A stretch of DNA of 64,000 bases from Parietaria judaica. Lineage: Eukaryota > Streptophyta > Magnoliopsida > Rosales > Urticaceae. The stretch spans positions 10,534,001 through 10,598,000 of the forward strand of contig OX940864.1 in NCBI GenBank assembly GCA_954871525.1. The letters run 5' to 3'. The notes beneath the pieces are model-generated. The model saw only the letters and a list, made by a program, of their open reading frames with translations. It was not told where the DNA came from and did no database searches. The first letter of the stretch is position 1. Every line of letters starts with the position of its first letter. Made by a program: the position numbers and the translations under genes. Shown piece by piece: positions 25,901 to 37,071 of the stretch.

Positions 25901-26384
25901 TGAATAATGCTCTGATGAATTTAATAATATACAAAACTTAATCCTCTAGATCCGAGATTAAATTAGGAATTAATCCTATTCGTTGACAATCAAAATATGT
26001 TTATCAGGGTGGCTGACAAATTTCATGGAAACCCGATATGCAAATTTATTAATCTGTTTTGCTCCTATAATTAAATAAAATTCCTTAAATTGTCATAACT
26101 TAATATAGTTTTCAACTTTTTCATATAAAAACTAATTTTCTGAATTTACCAAGAATGGTCAGAACTTAATCCCTATTATAGTGAAACTATATAAAAAAAA
26201 AATTGCACTACCTTTATATGACATTAGCTACATTGTTTACCAATTTACTTATAATATCTCAGAGTTGCTCAATGTTATTAATTTGTGGTGGTTGATATTT
26301 TTGCAGATTGCAACTTTTATTGCAAATAACTCTAGCAGAAATTGGCCACGTGATTTATACGAAAAAGTTGCAAGGAGCTTGTAA
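19957..26384 (+). CDS. NUP93: Nuclear pore complex protein NUP93 (Nic96 family)
   Basis: Scaffold nucleoporin of the inner ring of the nuclear pore. Sixteen exons were placed with GT-AG borders and phase agreement: 19957-20058, 20346-20437, 20597-20663, 20794-20853, 21457-21546, 21728-21997, 22291-22386, 22523-22657, 22840-22893, 23006-23089, 23172-23258, 23362-23942, 24375-24696, 24928-25109, 25576-25867, 26307-26384. They sum to 863 codons, about the length of plant NUP93 proteins. The N-terminus (MASDSDMSNWTDLLHSSTKL) and the following lysine-rich segment suit the coiled coil of the family. The rest is alpha-helical and matches the Nic96 solenoid, with family-like stretches GARRHLERGHEKYI, LRTGYYDEARTVA, YVLLLSLQLIPAVMYL and LVKVGHYIDALREVSKL. 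The reading frame is unbroken. Intron 12 (23943-24374) opens with a perfect hairpin and carries CCGG-rich transposon remnants. Confidence 0.93.
23949..23991. repeat. Perfect inverted repeat at the start of NUP93 intron 12
   Basis: Two 20-base arms (TTTTGGGTTAATATGATTAA and its exact inverse) are separated by three bases. The repeat begins six bases after the exon 12 splice donor at 23943. In RNA it would form a 20-bp stem with a 3-base loop next to the 5' splice site. It may be the remnant of a small foldback insertion. Confidence 0.9.
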
Positions 26385-26970
26385 GCAGCTGCTACGACCC
26401 GGGATTTCGATCGTGAAGCCGTAGTGCAATGGCAACATTTTGTATGAACAATCTTTTCTTGTTCACCTTTGTAAATTCAATAGCTGTCGCAAGAAACTTG
26501 AGGAGTTCTTGTCTTTTTTCTTTTAAAACATTGCAGAACTTGAGACCGGTTCTTGATTCGGTTCATATAAACATGTAAGAACTCCGATAACCGCTTATCG
26601 GTAGAAGGGCATTTCGGCCAAATAGTCTATTTAACTTGTCCGTTTACCTTTTTTTTTTTTAAATTTATTTTACTTTATTATGCAATTAGGGGTGTTTTTT
26701 TGGTATTTCACCGATTTTGATTATTTTGGTTTTTTTAACATTGGTTGATAGCGAAAGTGTTTAAATTTTGCAGTTTTGTAGCGGCATATTCTTCAAAGTT
26801 TTTATTTTACCGAAAAAGACTCGAAGTTAACGAAAGTGTTGATTTGAATTTTTGTCCTTAAAATAATAGGTACTCATGCCGCTATTAATTCTTAAATGTT
26901 ATAGAATCAATTTAATGTCATAGGAATAATTCTATAACGAGTTTTTGTTTTTTGTTTTTGACGGATAGCG

Positions 26971-26974
<4 letters not shown>

Positions 26975-27011
<37 letters not shown>
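26975..27011. repeat. TA dinucleotide tract
   Basis: About 37 bases of alternating T and A in intergenic DNA. Confidence 0.85.
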
Positions 27012-27013
<2 letters not shown>

Positions 27014-27272
27014 CTCAACATTTTAGAGTTTACAGCCAATCAAATTTTTGGTTTTTAATTAAATCATTTATAAACACTATAGTCTAAGCCCTAAGGACTA
27101 AGGAACATACATCTACTTAAACGACATTCGGTTATTGTTAAGGAAGCTGAAAAACGACAATTGTTTTAACAGAAAAACGACAATTTCATGGACGACGTTT
27201 TGGAAAAAAAAAATTGCCAAATAATTTACAAGGACATATAAAGATAAAAGATGTATATTTTTTTATTTTTAG

Positions 27273-28104
27273 CTAGGGCTGAAACCGGAACCGGGAATTT
27301 GAATATTTTTTATCCCTGTTCCGGTTCCGGGACACAGTTTTTCTGTCCCGGTTTTGGTTATGCTTCTGAAAAGTCTTGGTTTTTTTTTTTTTTTTTAAAT
27401 CAGAACTGGGACCGGAACCGGGACATTGATTAAAATCCCGATTTTTTTAGGACCAAAATCTGGGACGAAAACCGGGACAAAATCCAAAAAATAAACATGA
27501 AAAATAACCCACTAAGTACAAATCCAAAATGCAAAGTACCAAATCCGAGTACAAATCCAACATGCAAAATACCAAATTCGAGTACAAAAGCAAAATACAA
27601 AATACCAAATGCAAGATCCGAGTTCACATAGTGAACTTTATGATATCAAATCCAAATCTAATTGCAAAAAACCGAGTCTAGAATGCTAAATAGTAAATAC
27701 CGAGTACAAACAAATCATTTTTTTATATAACAAAACACATATAAGAAATGACATGTTAAATAAAATACCGAGTAATGGGCTGAAAAATAAATAACATGTT
27801 AAAATAATGGACTGAAAAATAAAATAATGAATTAAAAACCTAACTAGTAAACAACATATAAAAAATGACATGTTGAAAAAACGACAAACTTATAACAAAA
27901 CGACATAAAACCGGAACCGGGACAAAAAAATCGGGATCTTCAAATTTTGAACTGGTTTTGGTTTTGGTTTTTCAAACCAGAACCGAGACGTCCCATTATA
28001 GGGTATGGTAAAAAAAACTGATTTTTTTTTTTACAAAAAACGGTTAAGTAGCGGGACCAGAACCGGGACGAAACCGGGAACCGAGTACAAATTTTTCACC
28101 CCTA
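27273..28104. mobile_element. Non-autonomous hAT-like element, CCGGAACCGGG-rich, copy 1
   Basis: The left end TAGGGCTGAAACC and the inverse of the right end, TAGGGGTGAAAAA, form short hAT-style termini. ATTTTTAG occurs on both sides (27265-27272 and 28105-28112), an exact 8-bp target duplication. Inside, both subterminal regions are rich in GGAACCGGGAC motifs, and a central stretch has imperfect tandem copies of an AAATCCGAGTACAAAT type unit (about 27515-27640). There is no transposase. The related copy at 37072-37881 has the same architecture. Confidence 0.75.
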
Positions 28105-28717
28105 ATTTTTAGGGGCGGTAAATGTAAACTCGATGAAACGACAAAACAAAACATACAAAAGAAAGCCTCAATCAAATTCAAAAGCGACATAATTACCTCT
28201 TTTTCCCCCGAACTTATCGGAAGTTGCATATTTGCCCCCTGAATTGAAAAAAGTTACACAGGTAGGTAAGTTCATAGTTCTTCTCTCTCTCTCGCATATT
28301 TGGGTCTTCATGGAAAACTGATGACGTCTTAAAGCTGGAGAAAATATCATGTAATGTCAACTTCTCTAGCTTCTATTTCTTGTTGCTTCCGTTTTACTTG
28401 TGATTGAAGATTCACCATGTTGCGATTGGTTCATAAACTGCTGTGGGTGTTGATTTATCACGCAATGTGTTTGAGAAAATGTCTAAACGAAGCTTCATAC
28501 AGTGAAGAAGCCGAATTAATTTTTCGCCATTAGTACGTACGTTCTCGGGTCGTTATTAACCGAACCGTATATCTTATAACAGATTAATTACGGCAAAAAA
28601 CAAAAATAAAGCTTTATGGGGGCTGTCTGCACCTTATGAAAAATTCAGACGGGGAACGAAGCCAAACGTTCGTTTTCATTTGAGAGTTCTGTGAACGTGT
28701 TTTGCACACTTCGGTTG

Positions 28718-31160
28718 ATGGAGAAGCAAAAGACGGAAAGTGACGCGGAAGGAGATAGTGATGATGAGATCGTTTACGGTGATGATTCGGACAAAGACGA
28801 GGGCCAAGAGTATTGCTACAGCTCGGTTCCGGTGTCTAATTTGCAGCCGAGGTAGACCGTATTTGTTACAGTGAAGTTGCTTTCTCTATACTTTCTATTT
28901 TCAAGCTTCGCAAAATATACCCGCCATTTAAAATATAACAACCATGAGTATGACTTGACAATATTACCCTTTATTTTTTTTTTTAATTTTTAATTAGTTT
29001 CAGAAAGAAAAAAAAATACCCTCTTTCTGTTTCCATAAAACCAAATACTACCCTCGTCGCCGTTTGCTCGTCCACTAGTTAGCTCTTTTCGTCTTCGGAC
29101 CCTGTATATCTCTATCTTAAACTCTTTTGAGAGTTGGTTCATATGATTTAAAGGTATAACTTGGCTTTTTGGAGAACTGAGAGTATGTGTTTGTAACAAA
29201 GGAAACTAGAGGGTTATAAAAGAAAAATTACAACCTATAATAATGGGTAAATGGTTTTTGAAAATTAGAATGATTTTAGTTGTATATTAAAATCTAAAAT
29301 GGTGTATAAAAAAAACTTAAAAGTTATATTTTAGTTGTTCTTGAAAATGGTGGGTAATTCCGAGAATTGAAAGTAGATGGTATATAAAAGCAAAACTAGC
29401 TTGTGATATTAAGAGAAAGAAGTCTAGTTTGGTGCATTCCCTATTTTATAATTAAGTTTGGATGTAATTTTAATCGCAGAAAAGTTTTGTCAAAAGCTCA
29501 TTGGATGAGCAAGGTGGGATTAGCGGAGGCCGAAGTTCTTAAAGGCTCGATTTGGAGGTCGACCGGGATTGTTCGTCGCAGTAAAATTTACTGCTCAATC
29601 GAAGAAGTTTTGTGAGTGAAAATATTTAACTTTGCTTGTAATTTGCAATCTTTTATTTTATCCCAGGAACACTTTATTGATAAACATAGTCCCGGTTTCT
29701 AATTCACGAGTTAGAACGGGAAGAATTTCCCGAACATGTTCGATAGGAATTTTCTACTAATCAAACATGATAGCTAAATTTAGATTAGGTGCTTAAAATT
29801 TAGGTGGCAAACTACATCGACATGCAAAGTTCAGAGGCCATTGATGTCAATCACAATACTATTATGGTGTACATTCTTTATATTGTTTTGCATATTTATA
29901 AGCTATGCATTCATTTTAGGTATTTGGTGGAACTAGGGGGATTAGTTCTGATGAATGATACCGGTACGATTACTTCCATTGAAGACGTGTACACGAAGTT
30001 AGCCGAGGAAAAGAATGGATGTTGTTGGGATTACTTTCAGGCCTATAAGCAGCTGAAATCGCTCGGTTATATTGTTCAACGACACGGAATTCCGTGGTCT
30101 CTGAAGAGTATCAGTGGGATTAGTGAATCTTTCAGGGACTCGAGAAGTGAAGACGAGCTCCTTATAACTGGAATGTTGAGTAGGATACAGATCGGCGAAG
30201 CAAGGCCGGTTTTCGATGTCTATCTCCCGAACAGCAAGTTTAGAAAGTCCCGTCCTGGGGATCCGAGCTTCATTATCTGCTTTTGTAGGTATTGTTTCTT
30301 TAAACCATTTTAAGAGTATTCATAATCGAAATACAAAACAAACAACATTAACAATGAGATATTAACCTAGAAAAAAATAGTAAAGAGAAAGAAAATTTCA
30401 TTACAAATACTATTGAACATTTATTATATATAAACACTAATATCAGCACAGCTGGTCCAATTGAACGGTATCACTGGTAAAAAGAAATAGCTAAAGCTAA
30501 TAAATATTGGTAGTTTTCACTTTAGTGGATATTAAGAGAGTAGGGTAACAATTCGAGTTTCGATTCCTGTTCATGTCGTGTATTAATGATTGTTTACTAA
30601 TTTCCTATAGAGATCTAGACTCACTTTATTTACTAATCGTGTTAATCATGCTTGACCCGTTTATTAACCATGTTCGTATAGGACCCGTATAACACATATT
30701 AAAGGCATTAATATTTTATTTTTATTGTCTAATCGTATGGTGTTCGCCTTATATTTAATACTGTTCATGTCAATCGTACACAGATCTATATATTGACGAC
30801 TTAAACCAATTTACTTTGTGTCGTAAGCGTTTTGTGTCTCGTGTCCGGACCTGCAACCCTTAATAAAAATCATTCAGTTGTTCTGAATCTGTGATTAATT
30901 TCATGAAAGCCCATTTCAATATATAGATTTCCTCTTAACAATATTTACAGGCCTTGAAATTATTGTATTGACTTTTTGGCGTATGAGTTGACTTTTTTCT
31001 TTTCTTTTCTGGGTTCATCAGTGGTTATCCACCATCAAAAGAAGCTGTTGAAGTTCTTGAAAGACAATGTGAAGGAGTTCCTTTGAAGTTCTGTCATATA
31101 GAACAGGGAAAAATCAGTTTCTTCTCCTTTGAAAAGGTGGATCTTCCTGTTCTTGCTTGA
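28718..31160 (+). CDS. SEN54: tRNA-splicing endonuclease subunit SEN54-like
   Basis: Non-catalytic subunit of the heterotetrameric endonuclease that removes introns from precursor tRNAs; in the complex SEN54 pairs with the SEN2/SEN34 catalytic subunits. Four exons, 28718-28851, 29480-29611, 29920-30288 and 31022-31160, with GT-AG borders and agreeing phases, give 257 codons. An acidic N-terminus (SDDEIVYGDDSDKDEGQEY) precedes the conserved SEN54 N-terminal domain: HWMSKVGLAEAEVLKGSIW, TGIVRRSKIYCSIEEVLYLVE, LGGLVL. A VYTKLAEEKNGCCWDYFQAY - YKQLKSLGYIVQRHG segment follows, and the end YPPSKEAVEVLERQ...FFSFEKVDLPVLA matches plant homologues. For exon 3 I prefer the donor at 30289 over the one at 30285, because only it keeps the frame into exon 4. 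It is short compared with animal SEN54, as is usual in plants. No break is seen. Confidence 0.85.
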
Positions 31161-32229
31161 TATACAAGGTACTAAGCTAGTGTGTTACATTCTAGTGTTA
31201 TTCATAGTTTAATTATGGCGTTAGATTACTTGATTTTGCCATTAATTTTGTTATTTAGATATGCTATCTTAATTATCTAAACTTATCACATGAGCTCGGT
31301 CTATTAATTTGTAATATTTTGATCTATTTTGAGACCTTTAGGGAATGATTTATGGTAGAACAATTCAAGAAAAAACTTGACCTTGCTTGAAAGAGGGGAC
31401 ATCAAGTTTGGTAAAGCCTCGTTACGGTTTGTTACACGAGGAACATGTGTACATTTATGGTTAAACTCCAAAAACATCAATTATTTCTACACTTTTATTA
31501 AATATAGACGGTATGCGTGTCTCTAGTGTTGGTAACTCGACATATGACTCATATTTTGACTTTGTTGGAGATGGTCAATATCATTACTCGTCATTTACCA
31601 CGTCATTAAATAATGTTATATATCTTTAATACTAAATTATAAATAATGACTAGATTCAACTTTCATTTCACCTCATATCTCTAATATATATTTATATATA
31701 GAATATAGTATACATTATCTAATGCGAGCAGATAGTCACTTTGTTTTCGATTGATGTGATATCATAAGATATATAAGCAACTTATTATTATAAGATTAAA
31801 GAGTAAAAAAAGAACTATATATGGGAAGCTGTAGTTGTCAAATTTGTCAACTCTTTTGTTTTAATAGCAATGAAAAACGTATATATATATATATATATTT
31901 AAGGTAAGAAAAAAAAAATGTAACATATGATAAATAATGATGCTTCAGATCATGATGGTCTAACTTAAATTGTAAACCAAATTAATCATCTATCTTTTTC
32001 ATAGTGACCACTATTTTGATGCTCAATTCCTATCTATAATACCGAATATCACATCAAATTCATGTTCCAAAGTCATCTCAATCTCGCCTGCCCTATTTCT
32101 CTTACTATTTTAAAATGAAACATTATAATTGACTATTTTGCCTCTGATTAAAATTTGATTTACTTCTCAATTGATTTATTTAAACGGATCATCCACAATA
32201 AAAATCTAAAGATTCATTATTTAAAGAAT

Positions 32230-32698
32230 AAATCCAGGTAAAAGTACATTGAGCTTGAAGTATACAAAATTCCACGACATATTCCTAATCATATTTTATC
32301 GTTGTAAAAGTACTAAAAGTACTTTTTTCGTCTCACCGTAAGTACCAAAGGACTTTCATTATGATTCATTAATTACAAACACGTTTTATTCTTCACACAA
32401 ATTAAAACCCATTTTATTTCCCTCTTTTCGAACCTACAAACCCGAGAACCATAAAGTCGCAATTTCTTGAAATCCAAAAGCCCTAATCATGTTTCCGAGG
32501 TTGAGATGGACACCGGCGATGGTGGGCAACGTTCATTAAAACGAGAGAGTGACATTTGACGGATGAGCTATAGCGGAAGTTATTTGGTATTAAAGTAGAC
32601 GAAAAAGGTAATTTTAGTACTTTTACCACAATAAAATAAGATTAAGAATATACTGTGAAATTTTGTATGCTTCAAAGTACTTTTACCTGGATTTACCC
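32230..32698. mobile_element. Foldback MITE (AAATCCAGGTAAAAGTAC termini)
   Basis: The left end TAAATCCAGGTAAAAGTAC and the right end GTACTTTTACCTGGATTTA are inverse copies. The arms extend about 110 bases with roughly one mismatch in eight. The centre is unique sequence of about 230 bases with no coding potential. Target duplication not resolved. Confidence 0.7.
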
Positions 32699-32731
32699 TT
32701 ACTTAAATTAGTAGGTAAGGAGCGGCATAAG

Positions 32732-33580
32732 TGTTGGGGTCGAATTTGGTTCCCGAATACAAAGAGATATGCACATGGGCCTTTTGGGCTTAAAAGCGGC
32801 AAGAAGAGAGAAAAGACCAACATAAAAAGGTTTCCAAACGGTACGTGGTTAATGTTCGATCAAGCATAGGCCCATCTGAAGCTGAGATACAAGATCGGAC
32901 CTAGCTCAGTCGTAAGAAAACCCAGCTGAAGCCAATTAAAGGGCATCTTGCCCGCTTCAATGCAAAAGGAAACTGATCAGTCTATGTCACAATCTAGGAA
33001 GAGCGCTTCGTCCGAGCCCCGACCGGACGACAAAGATGACTCGCTCGAAGAAAGCCTGTCTCCTCAGGAGTAGCAGGATTCCGTACACGTCGAGGTCACC
33101 CTAACTGATTTCGAGAGGACCACCAAATTAGGGTTTTATTAACACCTTATAATCAGAGCCCATTATGAGGCCCAAATCCTTACCCATAAATAGTATAAGA
33201 TATCACTCAAAAAAGGCTAAGGATAGCCAATTGAAAAAAACACTAAGTCCTTCACCCTAAAAAGAGTACAATCTCTAATCCTAAGAATATTCTCTCTTTC
33301 CTTTCTCAGCCATTGTTGTACAAAACAAGAATCCAAGCTTGTTCTTGGTTTTCTTCACAATTATCAGTACAAAGGCAAAGGAATAGAAGAATCAATAGGC
33401 ATTTTCATAACGGTTGATCATCATATTTCGTCTTCATTTCTTCTAAATTGTTTATCATTCTACGTACGATATTAACGGAGGCGCACGCCCCAAATTTGCT
33501 ACACGGAAAACACTATAAAAACAATATAATTGCCACGTGCGACGCCGTAACTGTTCAATAAGCGATTTTTACCCACAACA
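32732..33580 (+). mobile_element. Solo LTR, 849 bp, with 5-bp target duplication
   Basis: Begins TGTTGGGG and ends CACAACA, so the termini are TG...CA within a TGTTG/CAACA inverted pair. ATAAG flanks both sides (32727-32731 and 33581-33585). It has a promoter-like CCCATAAATAGTATAAG at about 33183-33199, so the plus strand is probably the sense strand. No internal retroelement sequence adjoins it, which indicates recombination between two LTRs that left one. Its lineage is unknown, and it is not the same LTR as that of the Tat element. Confidence 0.78.
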
Positions 33581-33859
33581 ATAAGTATTAAATATTTTTC
33601 TTTTTTGGTAACATGAATCCAATCTTTCTTTTTTAGGACCAAAGTTTTCAATTTACTATTTTAATTCTCTCCACTTTTTCAATTAATTAAGTAATTTTCT
33701 TAGGATTTGTCGTTAATAAAACTCACTCTTGTCTCTCTCTCTCAAAACTTAATGACCAATTGAAAAAAAAAAATAGTTGCATTTTGGAGATTAAATGTTG
33801 AGCATTAAAATTTAGGGGATGAAAAATACAGAGCATCTGAAACTTTAGCATTAAAAAAA

Positions 33860-35040
33860 TAAACTGCGACCAATGTATCCAATGTTTGATCGACTGCGAT
33901 CAATGTGCCAAGTGTCTTTTTTTTGCTGGCTAATCTACCCAAAGTCGCTTCCGTTGGATATTTTCGTGATTCCCGTCATGTGACCGTCAACCCACACCAC
34001 ATATTTTCAACCAAAGATGCCTTGTCACCCAAAATTAAGTGCGACGAATGTACCCAATGTTTTACCGATTGCGATTTATGTGCCCAATGTTTAATTTTAC
34101 TGGCTAATGTACCCAAACTCGCTTCCGTTAGATATTTTCGTGCGCCTGTCATGTGACCGTCAAACCATGCCACACGTATTTGCCACCTAAGCTGCCGTGT
34201 CACCCAAAATTCCCTCTAAATTTTTAATGTAGGTCCAACATCTTTCTCTATCTCTCTCTTTCTCTCTCTCACTCTCAATCATCGTCAACCCTGTGTGCAA
34301 GAACTCTCCTAAAACTCCATGTCTATTGCTAGTCTCTGTTTGATGAAGCATACAACATAATGCATCAACGTTAGGAACCAAAAACTGAGCATTTTCAACA
34401 TTAGGGAAACACCCAACCCAACATTCAAACTAGAGGCATTAGGGACGAAGCTTATGCACCCACGGTCTCCCTCCTTCACGGCTCTCGTGTCGAATTTCAC
34501 GGAGGTGGTTTGATAAAAAATGGGTGTTTTAAATATTCAACTTTGCTCTCTGCAGCGAAGAAGAGCTTAAACGAAAACTAAAATTTGCGATAATGCATCA
34601 ATACGACTAGCATCAGAGCCCTCCAAATATTATGTTCGATGCTCTGTACTGCGAGGTTTGAAGCTGCCATTAAACCCAAAAGAAAAAAAAAGAGCTTCCG
34701 ATAAACGACAGCTTAGATGGCAAATACGTGGCGTGGGTTGACGGTTTCATGATGGGGCACACAAAAATATCTAACGGAAGCGAGTTTGGGTACATTAGCC
34801 AGCAAAAATAAACAATGGGCACATAATTCGTAATTGGTAAAACATTGGGTACATTGGCCACACATAATTTTGGGTGATACGGCAGCTGAGGTTGCAGCAG
34901 ACGTGGCGGCGTTGACGGTCACATGATGGGAATCACAAAAATATCTAATGGCAGCGAGTTTAGGTACATTAGCCAGCAAAAAAAAAATTAGGCACATTGC
35001 TGGCAATCGATCAAACATTAGGTACATTAGTCACAGTTTA
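33860..35040. mobile_element. Compound foldback element with internally duplicated arms
   Basis: The two arms, about 33860-34205 and 34700-35040, are inverse copies. Each arm itself contains two direct repeats of a unit with CCAATGT, GCTGGCTAAT, CGCTTCCGTTAGATATTTTCGTG and CATGTGACCGTCAA-like motifs. The middle (34215-34690) is unrelated, with a CT run at 34240-34270. Short frames in the arms (for example 34713-35027 minus) are by-products. Resembles Mutator-type foldbacks; no clear target duplication was found. Confidence 0.72.
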
Positions 35041-35190
35041 CCCTAAAAAATATATTAAATTTATGTAATTTTTTTTTTTAAAAACTTATGCTATTAATAA
35101 TCCAAATTAATATAAAAATATCTAGACTTATTTAAGGTACTATTCCTATCTAAATAATGTCGGTTATACTAACATATCTTATTTATGGAA

Positions 35191-35200
35191 TCATAAATAG
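35191..35200 (+). promoter_or_regulatory. TATA-like box of UGT copy 1
   Basis: TCATAAATAG lies 57 bases before the ATG at 35257. The same CATAAATAG, in the same local context (GGAA-C/T-CATAAATAGTA), precedes UGT copy 2 at 39262-39270, which supports a conserved core promoter. Functional proof is absent. Confidence 0.4.
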
Positions 35201-35256
35201 TAACAAAACATTATAAGTCAACTATAGCTATACACATTTCTCTCTGGAGCTCATCA

Positions 35257-36725
35257 ATGGCGTCAAACTCAAACAGCAGTGACATTGCAGTGTTGTTCGT
35301 TCCTTTCGCAGCACACAGCCATTTCAACCAACTCTTTCAACTCGCTCAGATCATTTCCTCTTATAATGATGACAAGAACAACGCAATATCTGTGCACTTC
35401 ATCGGCTCAACTTTCCACAACGCACGAGTCAAGTCTCGCGCCATGCACGCACTAAACCCTAACTGCGCCGTCCGATTCCACGACCTTCCGAACCTGGCTC
35501 CACTTGGCCCGCTGCAATCTCCCGACACACCCACCGATCTTCTGACAAGCCCTAACGTCCCTCCGAATCTTCATGCGTGCTTCGTCGCCTACGTTGAGTA
35601 TCTCCGTCCACACGTCACCGCCCTTCTAGCCTCACTGTCGGCTAATTCGAGAAGAGTCGTCGTTGTGCACGACGCGTTCACAAGCTCGGCCGTTCAGGAT
35701 TCGGCCTTGCTTCCGAACTCAGAATCGTACGTTTTCCACAGCTTCTCGAGCATCTCGTGCCTTTCCTTTCTCCTCTCCGGCATGGGAGAGAAGATGGAGG
35801 GTGGCGTTCCGCCGTCCGAAGGATGTTTTTCGCCCGAGATCGGCGATTTCCTTGCTCGTCAATTTGAATTCGGGAAGACCAATCGAACTTCCGGGCTGCT
35901 TCACAACACGAGCAGGGTGGTGGAGAAAGACTTCGTTGACTTGCTTTTGGAGAAAGAGAGAGAGAATATTGGTGACCAGAGCTTGAAGCTATGGGCAATC
36001 GGGCCTTTGCAGCTGATTACAAGGGCCAAAGTCAACGCCAAACCTTCGAGCTCTTTGAATTATGGCAAAGGAAAACTATGCTTGGAGTGGCTTTACAAAC
36101 AAGACAAAAGCTCAGTGTTGTATGTGTGTTTTGGGACATCAACAGTTATAGAAGAAGAACAGCTCACAGAGCTGGCTATAGGGTTGGAGGGGAGCGGGAC
36201 GAAGTTCATCTGGGTTCTGATCGATGCTGAAGATTTCGACGACGTTTCTCTTGGTGCTACGGTTTCGAGCACGTCGAAACTTCCGCTAGGGTTTGAGGAG
36301 AGAGTGAGGGAAAAGTGAGGGAAAGGGGGATAGTGGTGAGGGAGTGGGCGCCCCAGCTGGAGATTCTAGGGCACCCCTCAACGGGCGGGTTCTTGAGCCA
36401 CTGCGGGTGGAACTCGTGCCTAGAGAGCTTGAGCCTCGGCGTGCCCCTGTTGACGTGGCCAATACACTCCGACCAGCCCATGAACGCTGCGCTTATTACG
36501 GACATCATCAAAGCCGGTATGCCTGTGAGGGAGTGGGCCAAGAGGAACAAGGTGGTGAGTTCGTCGGAGATTGCCGAGGTAGTTAAGAGGCTGATGAACT
36601 CCGAGGAAGGAGACAAGGTGAAGAAGATAGCCGAGGAGTTGGGTGTCGAGCTGCGAAAATCCACCGAAAAAGGCGGAGTTTCTCGGTTGGAGTTGGATTG
36701 TTTCGTTGCTCATATCACCCGCTGA
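35257..36725 (+). pseudogene. UGT93-like glucosyltransferase copy 1, frameshifted before the PSPG box
   Basis: Single-exon family-1 UDP-glycosyltransferase of the zeatin O-glucosyltransferase (UGT93) group. The first frame runs 35257-36318 (353 codons) and ends VREK-stop. The C-terminal part continues in another frame from about 36315 to 36725 and contains the full sugar-donor box, WAPQLEILGHPSTGGFLSHC through Q (36345-36476). The break is a tandem duplication of 11 bases: GTGAGGGAAAA (36304-36314) followed by GTGAGGGAAAG (36315-36325). As it stands, the product would have an acceptor half and no UDP-sugar binding box. Everything else aligns with the intact neighbour at 39298-40692, including the SHSHFNQLFQL region with the catalytic histidine, so the break looks recent. 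An assembly error or an alternative allele is possible. Confidence 0.85.
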
Positions 36726-37071
36726 AGCTGCATGCATTATGTGTGTTGAAGGTTGGAACATTGATAGTTAGGTTTTATTTGCTCATATACCACTTCTTCT
36801 AGGGCTTTATATTGCCTTACTTATAAAAGTAAGTTTGTGGTTCTCCTGAATGAGAAGTTTCTATATGCATACATTTCTTTATACTTCATTAGTACTTATG
36901 GTGTCGTTATATTATTTAGGAAAAACAATCTTCAAAGTTCTTTGCAATATATAATTTGTGCTTTGTGTTGCCATTTATTTTGTAAGACGACTCTCATATT
37001 TTGACTTTGTTGGAGATCGAGGTTCTGAAATTCCAGTAATTTTATAGTAAATACACCTTTAAATAATAATG

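Larger units (their letters stand above)
26385..28717. other. Intergenic between NUP93 and the SEN54-like gene
   Basis: After the NUP93 3' untranslated region there is a TA tract (26975-27011) and an 832-bp hAT-like element (27273-28104). A short piece at about 28185-28270 has the look of a MITE arm (ATTACCTCTTTTTCCCCC, GCATATTTGCCCCCTG). The last 400 bases lead into the SEN54-like start. I see no other gene. Confidence 0.55.
31161..35256. other. Intergenic upstream of UGT copy 1; duplicated promoter tract plus insertions
   Basis: From about 31545 the sequence matches the tract from about 36980 upstream of UGT copy 2 (shared GACTTTGTTGGAGAT, AATGCGAGCAGAT, ATGGGAAGCTG, AAAGTCATCTCAATCTCGCC). 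The tract is then interrupted by a foldback MITE (32230-32698), a solo LTR (32732-33580) and a compound foldback element (33860-35040). Positions 31608-31615 are an empty-site counterpart of the transposon at 37072-37881. No gene is seen; a weak TATA-like CATAAATAG is at 35192-35200. Confidence 0.65.

Noticed and set aside
30285..30288. Alternative splice donor four bases earlier in SEN54-like exon 3
   Set aside because: Using it puts exon 4 out of frame with an early stop; the donor at 30289 restores the conserved C-terminus.
33905..35027. Small mirrored frames encoding similar FRDSRHVTVN-like peptides
   Set aside because: They are the same repeat unit read from the two arms of the foldback element at 33860-35040, not genes.
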